Shown here piece after piece: positions 15,448 to 22,548 of a DNA stretch of 34,620 nt; the stretch's first letter is position 1; every line of letters starts with the position of its first letter. The stretch comes from an uncultured Oscillospiraceae bacterium. GTDB lineage: Bacteria; Bacillota; Clostridia; Oscillospirales; Ruminococcaceae. The notes beneath the pieces are model-generated. The model was not told the origin of the DNA, made no database searches, and saw nothing but the letters and a program-made list of their open reading frames with translations. Both the position numbers and the translations under genes were made by a program. Where the stretch lies: contig URFD01000003.1 of assembly GCA_900547015.1 (NCBI GenBank), positions 1 through 34,620 of the forward strand. The letters are read 5' to 3'.

Positions 15448-16266
15448 CTAAATATAACGCCCGACTGTCAGGTGCAGTCGGCCCTTTTTGCTGCTGGTGC
15501 CGATTTCCCAAACCACGAAGCGGCCGTGGCCCCGAACCGACAGAATATCCCCCTGCCTGAGCTGGCAGGCGCAGCGCTGTTCCTCCAAGAAATTGAGATT
15601 GACCTGTCCGCCCTCAATCAGAGCGGCGCTTTTTTCGCGGCTGAGACTGAGCATCATGGCAACCACGCAGTCCAGCCGCATGGAGCTGACCGTACCGCTG
15701 TGGTATTCCAGCGAAAAGGCAGGCGGCAGCGGCTCCTGAAAGCCGGTCTGCACCTGCACGCCGACCCGTCCGACGCGGGAAAGCTCCCGTTCGATGACCC
15801 CTGCGGCGGTGGGGGTGCAGAACAACACGGCGTGGTCCTCGCCGACCAGAATCTCGCCGACCAGCTCCCGCTTAAAATCCAGCCCCATCAGCGAGCCCAA
15901 GATGTCGCGGTGGGTGACTGCGTCCTGTCTGCGCCAGCGCAGGGTCAGGGAGCAGATGGGGAACTGCTCCTCCCAGATGTCGGAGGTGATGCCCTCGCTC
16001 AGGGCAAGGTAATCGGGAAACAGCCCGAGCATCCGCCGTCCGGGTGCGCCGGGCGGACAGTCGAAGCCTGCCCAAAAGCAGAAGCGGTCGCTGCCGAAGC
16101 CCAGCCTGCGCAGGGTCTGCTGTGCCAGAGCCTGTTCCCGTTCATCCAAAAAACGGCTAAAGCACGGCGCCGCATCGCGGTGCAGCTGCCGTGCCATGTC
16201 CTCGATGCGCGCACAGAACAGCTGTTCTGCCTGGCTCAGCTGTGCCGCATGGTTGTTCTGTTCCAT
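15448..16266 (-). CDS. ylmH: YlmH-type S4-domain RNA-binding protein
   Basis: This 272-residue protein belongs to the YlmH family encoded beside sepF and divIVA. The N-terminal two-thirds has the family DRFCFWAGFDCPPGAPGRRM and AVTHRDILGSLMGLDFKRELVGEILV segments. The C-terminal S4 domain (about residues 190-255) includes SSMRLDCVVAMMLSLSREKSAALIEGGQVNLN and QLRQGDILSVRGHGRF. In Bacillus the protein has been linked to ribosome rescue or 50S binding. It starts 6 bases after the sepF stop with no strong ribosome binding site, so it is likely translationally coupled. Confidence 0.92.
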   Translation of the reverse strand: MEQNNHAAQLSQAEQLFCARIEDMARQLHRDAAPCFSRFLDEREQALAQQTLRRLGFGSDRFCFWAGFDCPPGAPGRRMLGLFPDYLALSEGITSDIWEEQFPICSLTLRWRRQDAVTHRDILGSLMGLDFKRELVGEILVGEDHAVLFCTPTAAGVIERELSRVGRVGVQVQTGFQEPLPPAFSLEYHSGTVSSMRLDCVVAMMLSLSREKSAALIEGGQVNLNFLEEQRCACQLRQGDILSVRGHGRFVVWEIGTSSKKGRLHLTVGRYI

Positions 16267-16272
16267 CGGTCG

Positions 16273-16722
16273 TTAAAAGATGACGCCGTTGTTTTCCAGC
16301 TCGTCGAGCAGGTCGCCCATAATATCCACATTGTATGGTGTGATGATATAGGTATTGTTTGCCACACGTTTCATCTGACCGTTATTGGCGTATGCCACAC
16401 CGCACAGAAAGTCGATGAGCCTTCTGGAGACATCCTTGCTGGTCTGCTCCAGATTGAGCACAACTGTTTTTTTCGCATTGAGGTGGTCGGCGATGGAAGC
16501 CGCATCCTCATAGCGCTCGGGCTTGACCAGAACGACTGCGAGCTGGGTGGTGGCATGGATATTGACCACGCGGTTGTGCTTGCCGCCCGGAGCTGCCGTC
16601 AGCGGTACCTGCTCTTCTTCGGTATTCTGTGCAAGATTGCTCTGCACCTCGTCGTCATATTCGCCGTCGTACTCGTTTTCTGGAATCCCAAACAGATTTT
16701 TTAACGTGTCCCTCAGTGCCAT
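16273..16722 (-). CDS. sepF: Cell division protein SepF
   Basis: SepF forms rings that bundle FtsZ filaments and tether them to the membrane. The 149-residue protein has the amphipathic N-terminal helix (MALRDTLKNLFGI), an acidic linker and the conserved C-terminal domain: VVLVKPERYEDAASIADHLNAKKTVVLNLE, then SRRLIDFLCGVAYANNGQMKRV and YIITPYNVDI. The ribosome binding site AAAGGAG overlaps the ylmE stop, so translation is coupled. Confidence 0.96.
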   Translation of the reverse strand: MALRDTLKNLFGIPENEYDGEYDDEVQSNLAQNTEEEQVPLTAAPGGKHNRVVNIHATTQLAVVLVKPERYEDAASIADHLNAKKTVVLNLEQTSKDVSRRLIDFLCGVAYANNGQMKRVANNTYIITPYNVDIMGDLLDELENNGVIF

Positions 16723-16728
16723 ATCTAC

Positions 16729-17448
16729 TTAGCTCCTTTTATAATTCCTCTGGCCGAACATCGCCGTACCGATGCGGACGACGTTCGAACCGTATGCGAT
16801 TGCAGTTTGATAATCTCCGGACATTCCCATAGACAGAATTTCCATATTGATATTATCATATTTTTTTTGCTTTATGTCAATAAAGAGTTGCTGGATTTGG
16901 TAAAAATATTGCGAAACCTGCTCATTATTTTCACAGACAGGCGGAATCGCCATCAAGCCGCGGACGCTGACGGCAGGCAATTTGGAGATTTCCTCCAAAA
17001 GTGCGGGCAAATCTTCGGGCAATACGCCGCTTTTGCTCTCCTCTCTGCCGATGTTGACCTCGATGAGAATTGGCATCTGCTTGTTGAGCGCGGCACAGCG
17101 CTTGTTGATTTCCTCCGCCAGCGGCAGGCTGTCCACCGACTCAATCATCTGCACCTTGTCCACAATCTGGCGCACCTTGTTGGTTTGCAGGTGGCCGATG
17201 AAGTGAATCTCCACCCCGTCCTTGTGGTAGCTGTCATATTTGGCGCACAGCTCCTGTGCCTTGTTTTCGCCCAGCAGGGTGATGCCGGCATCGATGGCGG
17301 CGTTGACCAGCTCGGGGTCTACCGTTTTGGTCACTGCCATCAGCCGCACCTGCGCCGGGTCGCGTCCGGCGGCGGCTGCCGCCTGACAAATCTGTTCTTG
17401 CAGAGCGCTGACATTCTGCGCTACTTCCTGTTTGCTAAGAGCCTGCAT
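16729..17448 (-). CDS. ylmE: PLP homeostasis protein, YggS/YlmE family
   Basis: This is a 239-residue single-domain alanine-racemase-fold protein that binds pyridoxal phosphate and buffers it. The PLP lysine is in LMAVTKTVD. Other hallmarks are GENKAQELCAKY, IHFIGHLQTNKVRQIVDKV, IEVNIGREESKSGV, VRGLMAIPP and the terminal LSMGMSGDYQTAIAYGSNVVRIGTAMFG. Its ATG lies inside the end of the HlyD-like gene (14-base overlap), and it is followed by sepF, the standard ylmE-sepF-ylmH order. Confidence 0.96.
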   Translation of the reverse strand: MQALSKQEVAQNVSALQEQICQAAAAAGRDPAQVRLMAVTKTVDPELVNAAIDAGITLLGENKAQELCAKYDSYHKDGVEIHFIGHLQTNKVRQIVDKVQMIESVDSLPLAEEINKRCAALNKQMPILIEVNIGREESKSGVLPEDLPALLEEISKLPAVSVRGLMAIPPVCENNEQVSQYFYQIQQLFIDIKQKKYDNINMEILSMGMSGDYQTAIAYGSNVVRIGTAMFGQRNYKRS

Positions 17449-18727
17449 AATTTGATTCCACTCCTTTTACGGTTTCCTCGTCCAGCGACCTGCCGTCCCG
17501 CAGCTCGATGCCGCCGCTTTCCAGAATGACCAGATCCAGACGGTTGAGGGTGTGGGCATCATCGGTGCCCTCTCTGGGTTCGCACAGGAGGAAGTTGCCG
17601 TTGTCCTTTATAATCTCCACCGGCTTGAAGCGCACGGTGGTCTTGTCCAGCACATAGACCCCGGGAATGTTCTGCTCGTGGTACAGCGCACTCGAGCTGA
17701 CCCGCAGGCCCGAGTAGGTGGTGAAGATGATGTCCACGCTCTGACTGCGAACCTTGAGCAGTCGGTCGCTGACATCCTTACATTCAAATAAAATAACCGA
17801 ATTCTGCCGTTTGCCGTCGGGGATGATGCGAACCACCTTGGCGGCGACGGTCTGGCCGTTGGCGAATTTAAAATCCAAACGAACATTGTCGCCGGTCTCA
17901 AACTTCTGCGCCTGCGCGTTTTCCAAATCCACCCCAACATACCACAGGTGGGTGGTGACAATCTTGCCGCTGGCGGCTCCCACCTGCTGCGGCTCGGTCA
18001 CCATGAGCTGCTGGAAGATCTCGTAGCTCAAATCCTCGAGCGCCGCTGCGGTCAGCACCGTCTCGTAGCCGTCCACCTCTTTGCAGAAGTATCCGGCCGC
18101 CGGAGCCGGGATGGATTGGCCCTGCTCCTTTTTCTTGGTTTTTTCCAGATAGGCAATCTCGCTTTTGAGCTGGGTGATGCGCTCTGCGAAAGTGTCCTCC
18201 TCGCCGAGGGCGATGCGCTTGCGGTTGAGCAGGCTGACCAGCTGTTCTCGGCTGGTCTCGATGCCCTCCACCACACCGCCGGCGGTGGTGTCCACAATCT
18301 TGCCCGCCTGCTCGTTGATTTGGGCGGACAGGTTGGTGACTGCCGAATAGCGGGTTGCCTTGACCGTCTGTGCCTTTTGCAGCGAAGCCAGCTCCTGATT
18401 CATGCGGTCAATCTGGTTGTTGACCATCGAGACGGTCTTGTCCCGATACACCGCCGCGACCTCCTGACCCTTGGCGACCTCCTCGCCGTCGGAGCAGTTG
18501 TAGACGGTCACGCCGCCGGAGACTGCGGGGATGACCTCCTCGCTGCGGAACACCAGTCCGTCCGCCCGCACAAAGTCATAGATGGTGTCGTCGAGGACCT
18601 GCTCGGTTCGCAGGCTGGAGGCGGCAAGGCTCCAAAGCTGGCTTGCCAGATACAGCAGCAGAAAGACGCCGAAGCCGATGGCGATAAATTGTTTGTTTTT
18701 GGTTTGATTACTCTGATAACCGGACAT
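17435..18727 (-). CDS. HlyD-like membrane-anchored adaptor protein
   Basis: This 430-residue protein has one N-terminal membrane helix (about residues 13-33), a split biotinyl/lipoyl-like region (VRADGLVFRSEEVIPAVSGGVTVYNCSDGEEVAKGQEVAAVY, and later IPAPAAGYFCKEVDGYE) flanking a long coiled coil (about 100-200), then beta-rich domains. That is the layout of HlyD/membrane-fusion proteins. No ABC transporter or RND partner is encoded nearby. It overlaps ylmE, which in Clostridia is a recurring neighbour, so a division or envelope role is more likely than drug efflux. The ribosome binding site is GGGGAGG, 6 bases before the ATG. Confidence 0.8.
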   Translation of the reverse strand: MSGYQSNQTKNKQFIAIGFGVFLLLYLASQLWSLAASSLRTEQVLDDTIYDFVRADGLVFRSEEVIPAVSGGVTVYNCSDGEEVAKGQEVAAVYRDKTVSMVNNQIDRMNQELASLQKAQTVKATRYSAVTNLSAQINEQAGKIVDTTAGGVVEGIETSREQLVSLLNRKRIALGEEDTFAERITQLKSEIAYLEKTKKKEQGQSIPAPAAGYFCKEVDGYETVLTAAALEDLSYEIFQQLMVTEPQQVGAASGKIVTTHLWYVGVDLENAQAQKFETGDNVRLDFKFANGQTVAAKVVRIIPDGKRQNSVILFECKDVSDRLLKVRSQSVDIIFTTYSGLRVSSSALYHEQNIPGVYVLDKTTVRFKPVEIIKDNGNFLLCEPREGTDDAHTLNRLDLVILESGGIELRDGRSLDEETVKGVESNYAGS

Positions 18728-18757
18728 TTCATTCCTCCCCTGTCACCGACGGGACGC

Positions 18758-19003
18758 CTACTGCTGACCCTGCTCCTCGGTCGAATCGGCAGCATCCAGC
18801 AGCCGCACCGGGTGGGTTGGGGTGATGGTGGAGATTGCGTTTTTATAGATGAGGTTCTGGCGGCCTTCGTTTTCGAGGATGATGGTGAAGCTGTCAAAGC
18901 CCCGCACACAGCCCCGCAGCTGGAAGCCGTTGGTCAGATAGACCGTCACCACGGTGCGGTCCTTTCTCAGCTGGTTTAAAAATAAGTCCTGTAGATTGAG
19001 CAT
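18758..19003 (-). CDS. hfq: RNA chaperone Hfq
   Basis: The 81-residue Hfq forms a hexameric ring that binds small RNAs and mRNAs. Sm1 is seen in VTVYLTNGFQLRGCVRGFDSFTIILE and Sm2 in NLIYKNAISTI. The usual Tyr-Lys-His-Ala of Sm2 reads Tyr-Lys-Asn55-Ala, replacing the proximal-pore histidine. The C-terminal tail is short and acidic (STEEQGQQ). AGGAGG is 7 bases before the ATG. It follows miaA, the miaA-hfq pairing seen in many bacteria. Confidence 0.96.
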   Translation of the reverse strand: MLNLQDLFLNQLRKDRTVVTVYLTNGFQLRGCVRGFDSFTIILENEGRQNLIYKNAISTITPTHPVRLLDAADSTEEQGQQ

Positions 19004-19066
19004 GGTATGACCTCCTGTTCCATCATAATAACCGGTAAACCGGAAGAATCTTGTCGAATGGTGGGA

Positions 19067-20026
19067 TTATGCGTCCTGCTGTCCGCACAAAAAGCTGCGA
19101 ACCTCCTGTTCCATCTGTCGGTACAGCTGTTCGGGCTGTTCATAATCGTCGGGATAGAACCACCGATAGCGTTCGTCCCGCCGCAGCCAGGTCAGCTGAC
19201 GCTTGGCATAGCGCCGAGATTCCATGCGGATGCGTTCGAGCGCTTCGTCCAAGCTCTCCTCCCCGCTGAGATAGCGTGCCATCTCCTTGTAGCCGATGGC
19301 CTGCAAGCTGGTCAGCGCGCCGGGTGTGCGCTCCAACAGCTCCTTGGCTTCCTCAATCAAGCCCTGCTGTGCCATCAGCCCCACCCGCAGGTTGATGCGG
19401 TCGTACAGGTGCTGACGGTCGCGGTAGTTGAGCGCCAGCATACACGCCCGATAGGGCGAGGGCTGACTGCGGGACAGCTCCTGTTGGCGGGAGATTGGCA
19501 CTCCCGTGGTCTCATAGACCTCCAGCGCACGCACCACCCTGCCGACATTGTTGGGGTGAATCCGCTGGGCGGCAGTCTCGTCCACCTCACGCAGGCGCTC
19601 CCACAGCGCCTGTACCCCCTGCTCGGCAGCCTGCTGACGCAGACGGGCTCTCACCTGCTCGTCCCCGTCCTCCCGGGCAAACTGGATATTGTCCACCAGC
19701 GAGGAGAGATACAGTCCCGTGCCGCCGACCACAATCGGCAGCTTGCCCCGCGCGTGGATGTCGGCAATCGTCCGATGGGCAAGCTCCACATAATCCGCCA
19801 CTGAGAACGGCTCGGTCGGCTCCAGAAAATCGATGAGGTGGTGTGGGATGCCCTGCATCTCCTCGGGCAGAGGCTTTGCGGTGCCTACGGTCAGACCCCG
19901 ATAAATCTGCATCGAGTCTGCCGAGACCACCTCGCCGTCCAGCAGCTGGCACAGACGCACCCCTGCTGCCGTTTTGCCCGAAGCGGTCGGCCCTGCCAGC
20001 ACCACCAGCGGTATCTTTTGTTCCAT
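19067..20026 (-). CDS. miaA: tRNA dimethylallyltransferase MiaA
   Basis: MiaA adds a dimethylallyl group to A37 of tRNAs reading U-starting codons, making i6A, the substrate of MiaB. The 319-residue protein has the P-loop GPTASGKT (residues 11-18), SADSMQIYRGLTVGTAKP, PHHLIDF, VVGGTGLYLSSLV, NNVGRVVRALEVY and the C-terminal tRNA-contact segment with YAKRQLTWLR. The start at 20026 follows GGAGGAG. It lies 24 bases after mutL and ahead of hfq. miaB is encoded at the head of the same block, so both ms2i6A enzymes are co-localised. Confidence 0.96.
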   Translation of the reverse strand: MEQKIPLVVLAGPTASGKTAAGVRLCQLLDGEVVSADSMQIYRGLTVGTAKPLPEEMQGIPHHLIDFLEPTEPFSVADYVELAHRTIADIHARGKLPIVVGGTGLYLSSLVDNIQFAREDGDEQVRARLRQQAAEQGVQALWERLREVDETAAQRIHPNNVGRVVRALEVYETTGVPISRQQELSRSQPSPYRACMLALNYRDRQHLYDRINLRVGLMAQQGLIEEAKELLERTPGALTSLQAIGYKEMARYLSGEESLDEALERIRMESRRYAKRQLTWLRRDERYRWFYPDDYEQPEQLYRQMEQEVRSFLCGQQDA

Positions 20027-20050
20027 CGCGTTTTGTCTCCTCCCTGTCTG

Positions 20051-22072
20051 CTAGCCCTGCCGTCCAAACATCTGTTCGAGCTGGCTGCGGGACAGCACCC
20101 TTGCTACCGGACGCCCGTGCGGACAGTAGCGCGCCTCGGGGTCGTGTTGCAACAGCTGCACCAGCTCCCACAGCTCGAGCAGGTGGTTTTGGTCGTTTGC
20201 CCGCACCGCACTCTTGCACGCCACCGAATGCAGCAGCTCGTCCAGCGCCTGCGGGGTCAGGTCTCTGCGACTGCGGGCAAGGTCGTGGGCGGTGCTTTCC
20301 ACAATCTGCCGAATCTCTGCTCCGGTCAGCAGAATCGGGACCTCGCGCACCATCAGGTCGCCGTCGCCCAAATCCTCCACCGAGAAGCCCGCCTGCTCAA
20401 ACAGGCTGAGATTCTGCACCGCACCCTGATAGTCCTCACGGCTCAGCCGCAGCACCACCGGCTCGAGCAGAAGCTGACGGTCGGCGGTCAGGTCGCCGGA
20501 GCGCAGGCGGTTAAAAATCAGCCGCTCGTGGGCGGCGTGCTTGTCCACCAGAATCACCTCGTCCCTGCCCTCCAGCACTAGATAGGTTCCCAGCACCTCG
20601 CCGAGCAGACGAAGCGGCGCTTGCTCCTGAGCTTCCTCCAAAGCAGGCTCCTCCAAAGCAGGCTCGGGGGTCGGCTCGGTCGGCTGTTCTATAACAGGTT
20701 CGGGGATTGGCTCGGGAATCGGTTCGGGGATTGGCTCGGGAATCGGTTCGGGGGTCGGCTTCGGGGTAAAATGCGGCTCCTCAGCCAACAGCAGTGGATG
20801 CTCCTGCTCCCACTGAACGGTCTGCGGCTCGTGGTCACGGAAGGTCAGCGGCTCGTCCAAGCGGGAGTTGCGCCCTGCGGCGGGCTGTGCCTTCGGCAGA
20901 TTCATCATCCGTCGGTACTCCTGCGAAGTCACCCGTTCGGGGAGCTTCGACTGCGCTTTTGCCCGCTCGGAAGATTGAACCTGTGTCCGTCCCGACAGAG
21001 CTGTTTGCTCCACCTCGGGGCGGCGCTGTAAATCAAAGACGGTCATCGGCTTTTTGGCTCGCGCCTGTTCGAGCGGAGAGCGGTCCTGCTGGTTGAGCGC
21101 GGCTCGAACCGCATCGTACACCGCATCAAAGACCGGACACTCGTTGGTGAAGCGCACCTCGATTTTGGCCGGATGCACATTGATGTCCGTCTCGGTGACC
21201 GGGATGGTCAGCTCCAAAACGCAGGCAGGAAATTTGCCGACCATCATCGCGTGCTTGTACGCCTCCTCCAAGGCGGTGCGGGCGGTGACGCTTTTGACAA
21301 ATCTGCCGTTGACAAAAAAGGTCTGCATGGTGCGGTTGGCACGGCTGGCAGAGGGCAGGGTGACATAGCCGCTGACCCGAATCTGACCGGAGGTGTAGTC
21401 CACCTGCGCCAGCCCTTCGGTGAACTCTCTGCCGTAGACCGCATGGATGGCAGAGCGCAATCTGCCGTCGCCGGGAGTGTGCAGCTTGGTCTGGCCCTCC
21501 CGAATCAGCTGGAAGGAAATCTCGGGGTGGGACAGGGCGATGCGCTCGACCACACCTGCCACCGAGTTGCCCTCCTGCACATCCTTCTTGAGGAATTTCA
21601 TGCGGGCAGGGGTATTGTAAAACAGGTCGGACACGCGGATGGTGGTTCCGACCGGACAGCCCGCCGGAGTCACCTTGCCCAAGGATGCACCCTCGCCCCG
21701 ATAGCAGACCCCCTCCTCGCTGCCCTGACAGCGGGTGAGCACCTCGACCCGCGCCACTGCATGGATGGAGGCCATCGCCTCGCCGCGAAAGCCCAGCGTT
21801 GCGATACAGCCCAAGTCCTCTCGGGTTCGCACCTTGCTGGTGGCATGGCGCACAAACATCATCGGCACATCCTCCGGCAAAATTCCACTGCCGTTGTCGC
21901 TGACACGAATCAGCGTAACCCCACCGTGGCGAATCTCCACCGTGATTTTGGATGCACCGGCATCGATGGCATTTTCCACCAGCTCTTTGACCACCGAGGA
22001 CGGCCGTTCGACCACCTCGCCGGCGGCAATCAGCTGGGAGACCTGCTCATCGAGCAGCTGGATCACGCCCAT
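20051..22072 (-). CDS. mutL: DNA mismatch repair protein MutL
   Basis: This 673-residue MutL has an intact GHKL ATPase: AAGEVVERPSSVVKELVENAIDAGA (motif I), SDNGSGI (II) and ATLGFRGEAMASI (III). A long acidic, Pro-rich linker follows, including a PEPI repeat run (roughly + strand 20655-20765). The dimerisation/endonuclease domain shows D510-K-H-A-A-H-E, ACKSAVRAND and CPHGRP, so it is of the endonuclease type. The usual final Glu of the DQHAxxExxxxE motif is Asn521. ATG at 22072 (MGVIQLLDEQ) has GGAG upstream. The small xre gene sits between mutS and mutL. Confidence 0.96.
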   Translation of the reverse strand: MGVIQLLDEQVSQLIAAGEVVERPSSVVKELVENAIDAGASKITVEIRHGGVTLIRVSDNGSGILPEDVPMMFVRHATSKVRTREDLGCIATLGFRGEAMASIHAVARVEVLTRCQGSEEGVCYRGEGASLGKVTPAGCPVGTTIRVSDLFYNTPARMKFLKKDVQEGNSVAGVVERIALSHPEISFQLIREGQTKLHTPGDGRLRSAIHAVYGREFTEGLAQVDYTSGQIRVSGYVTLPSASRANRTMQTFFVNGRFVKSVTARTALEEAYKHAMMVGKFPACVLELTIPVTETDINVHPAKIEVRFTNECPVFDAVYDAVRAALNQQDRSPLEQARAKKPMTVFDLQRRPEVEQTALSGRTQVQSSERAKAQSKLPERVTSQEYRRMMNLPKAQPAAGRNSRLDEPLTFRDHEPQTVQWEQEHPLLLAEEPHFTPKPTPEPIPEPIPEPIPEPIPEPVIEQPTEPTPEPALEEPALEEAQEQAPLRLLGEVLGTYLVLEGRDEVILVDKHAAHERLIFNRLRSGDLTADRQLLLEPVVLRLSREDYQGAVQNLSLFEQAGFSVEDLGDGDLMVREVPILLTGAEIRQIVESTAHDLARSRRDLTPQALDELLHSVACKSAVRANDQNHLLELWELVQLLQHDPEARYCPHGRPVARVLSRSQLEQMFGRQG

Positions 22073-22094
22073 TCCTGTCAGCTCCTTTCTCTTG

Positions 22095-22316
22095 TCATCG
22101 ATTGATTTGACGGTTTTCTGTCCTGCCCATGAGGTAGTCCAGCGAAACATCGAACAGGTCGGCAAGGTCTGTCATCGCGATTGCGTGCGGATAGAGCCTG
22201 CCCTCCTCATAATCCTGTATCATCCGCGGCATACAGCCCAGCAGAGAAGCAAGCTCCTCTTGGGTGTAGCCCTTCTCACAGCGCAGCTGATACAGTCTGT
22301 CAGCAAAAAATACCAT
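22095..22316 (-). CDS. Small XRE-family transcriptional regulator
   Basis: This 73-residue protein is essentially one Cro/C1-type helix-turn-helix: ADRLYQLRCEKGYTQEELASLLGCMPRMIQDYEEGRLYPHAIAMTDLADLFDVSLDYLMGRTE. The start at 22316 (MVFFADRL) follows AGAAGGG by 7 bases; an ATG at 22340 has no good ribosome binding site. It lies 22 bases before mutL, downstream of the hairpin run that follows mutS, so it is co-transcribed with mutL or read from a promoter not clearly seen. A lone regulator between mutS and mutL is uncommon. Its target is unknown, and the palindromes beside it are candidate operators. Confidence 0.88.
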   Translation of the reverse strand: MVFFADRLYQLRCEKGYTQEELASLLGCMPRMIQDYEEGRLYPHAIAMTDLADLFDVSLDYLMGRTENRQINR

Positions 22317-22403
22317 CGTACAACCCTTCTTTCCTGTCATGCAGGGATTTCAAAATTTCGGTACATTTGTTCTGGAAACCCAGATTTCTTCTTGTCTCGA
22401 AGT

Positions 22404-22548
22404 TGGTGCCTTCGCACCACAAGCCCAAATTTATTCAGTATCTGGACGTTGTGGCTTTGCCACAACTCCTGGTGTTGGTGTTTTGCACCAAGGGAGTTGG
22501 TGCTTCGCACCAACTCCGAGAGTTTAGGCGGCAACGCCTAAACTCTCG
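22404..22548. repeat. Run of five short palindromes/hairpins between xre and mutS
   Basis: The five stems are: TGGTGC/GCACCA (22404-22419); GTTGTGGC/GCCACAAC with a 3-base loop (22448-22466); TTGGTG/CACCAA (22475-22491); GGAGTTGGTGC/GCACCAACTCC with a 3-base loop (22493-22517); and CGAGAGTTTAGGCG/CGCCTAAACTCTCG with a 4-base loop (22517-22548), which contains the mutS stop codon. The first four share the core (G)TTGGTG...CACCAA(C). On the minus strand the fourth closes as GC-GAA-GC. There is no T tract, so none is a standard terminator. Confidence 0.85.

Noticed and set aside
14968..16704. A 578-codon open frame on the plus strand opposite divIVA, ylmH and sepF
   Set aside because: It spans three well-supported minus-strand genes and has no recognisable domain; it is a shadow of their codon use.
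22404..22548. CRISPR array
   Set aside because: The repeats are palindromes of different length with no regular spacers and no cas gene is nearby.
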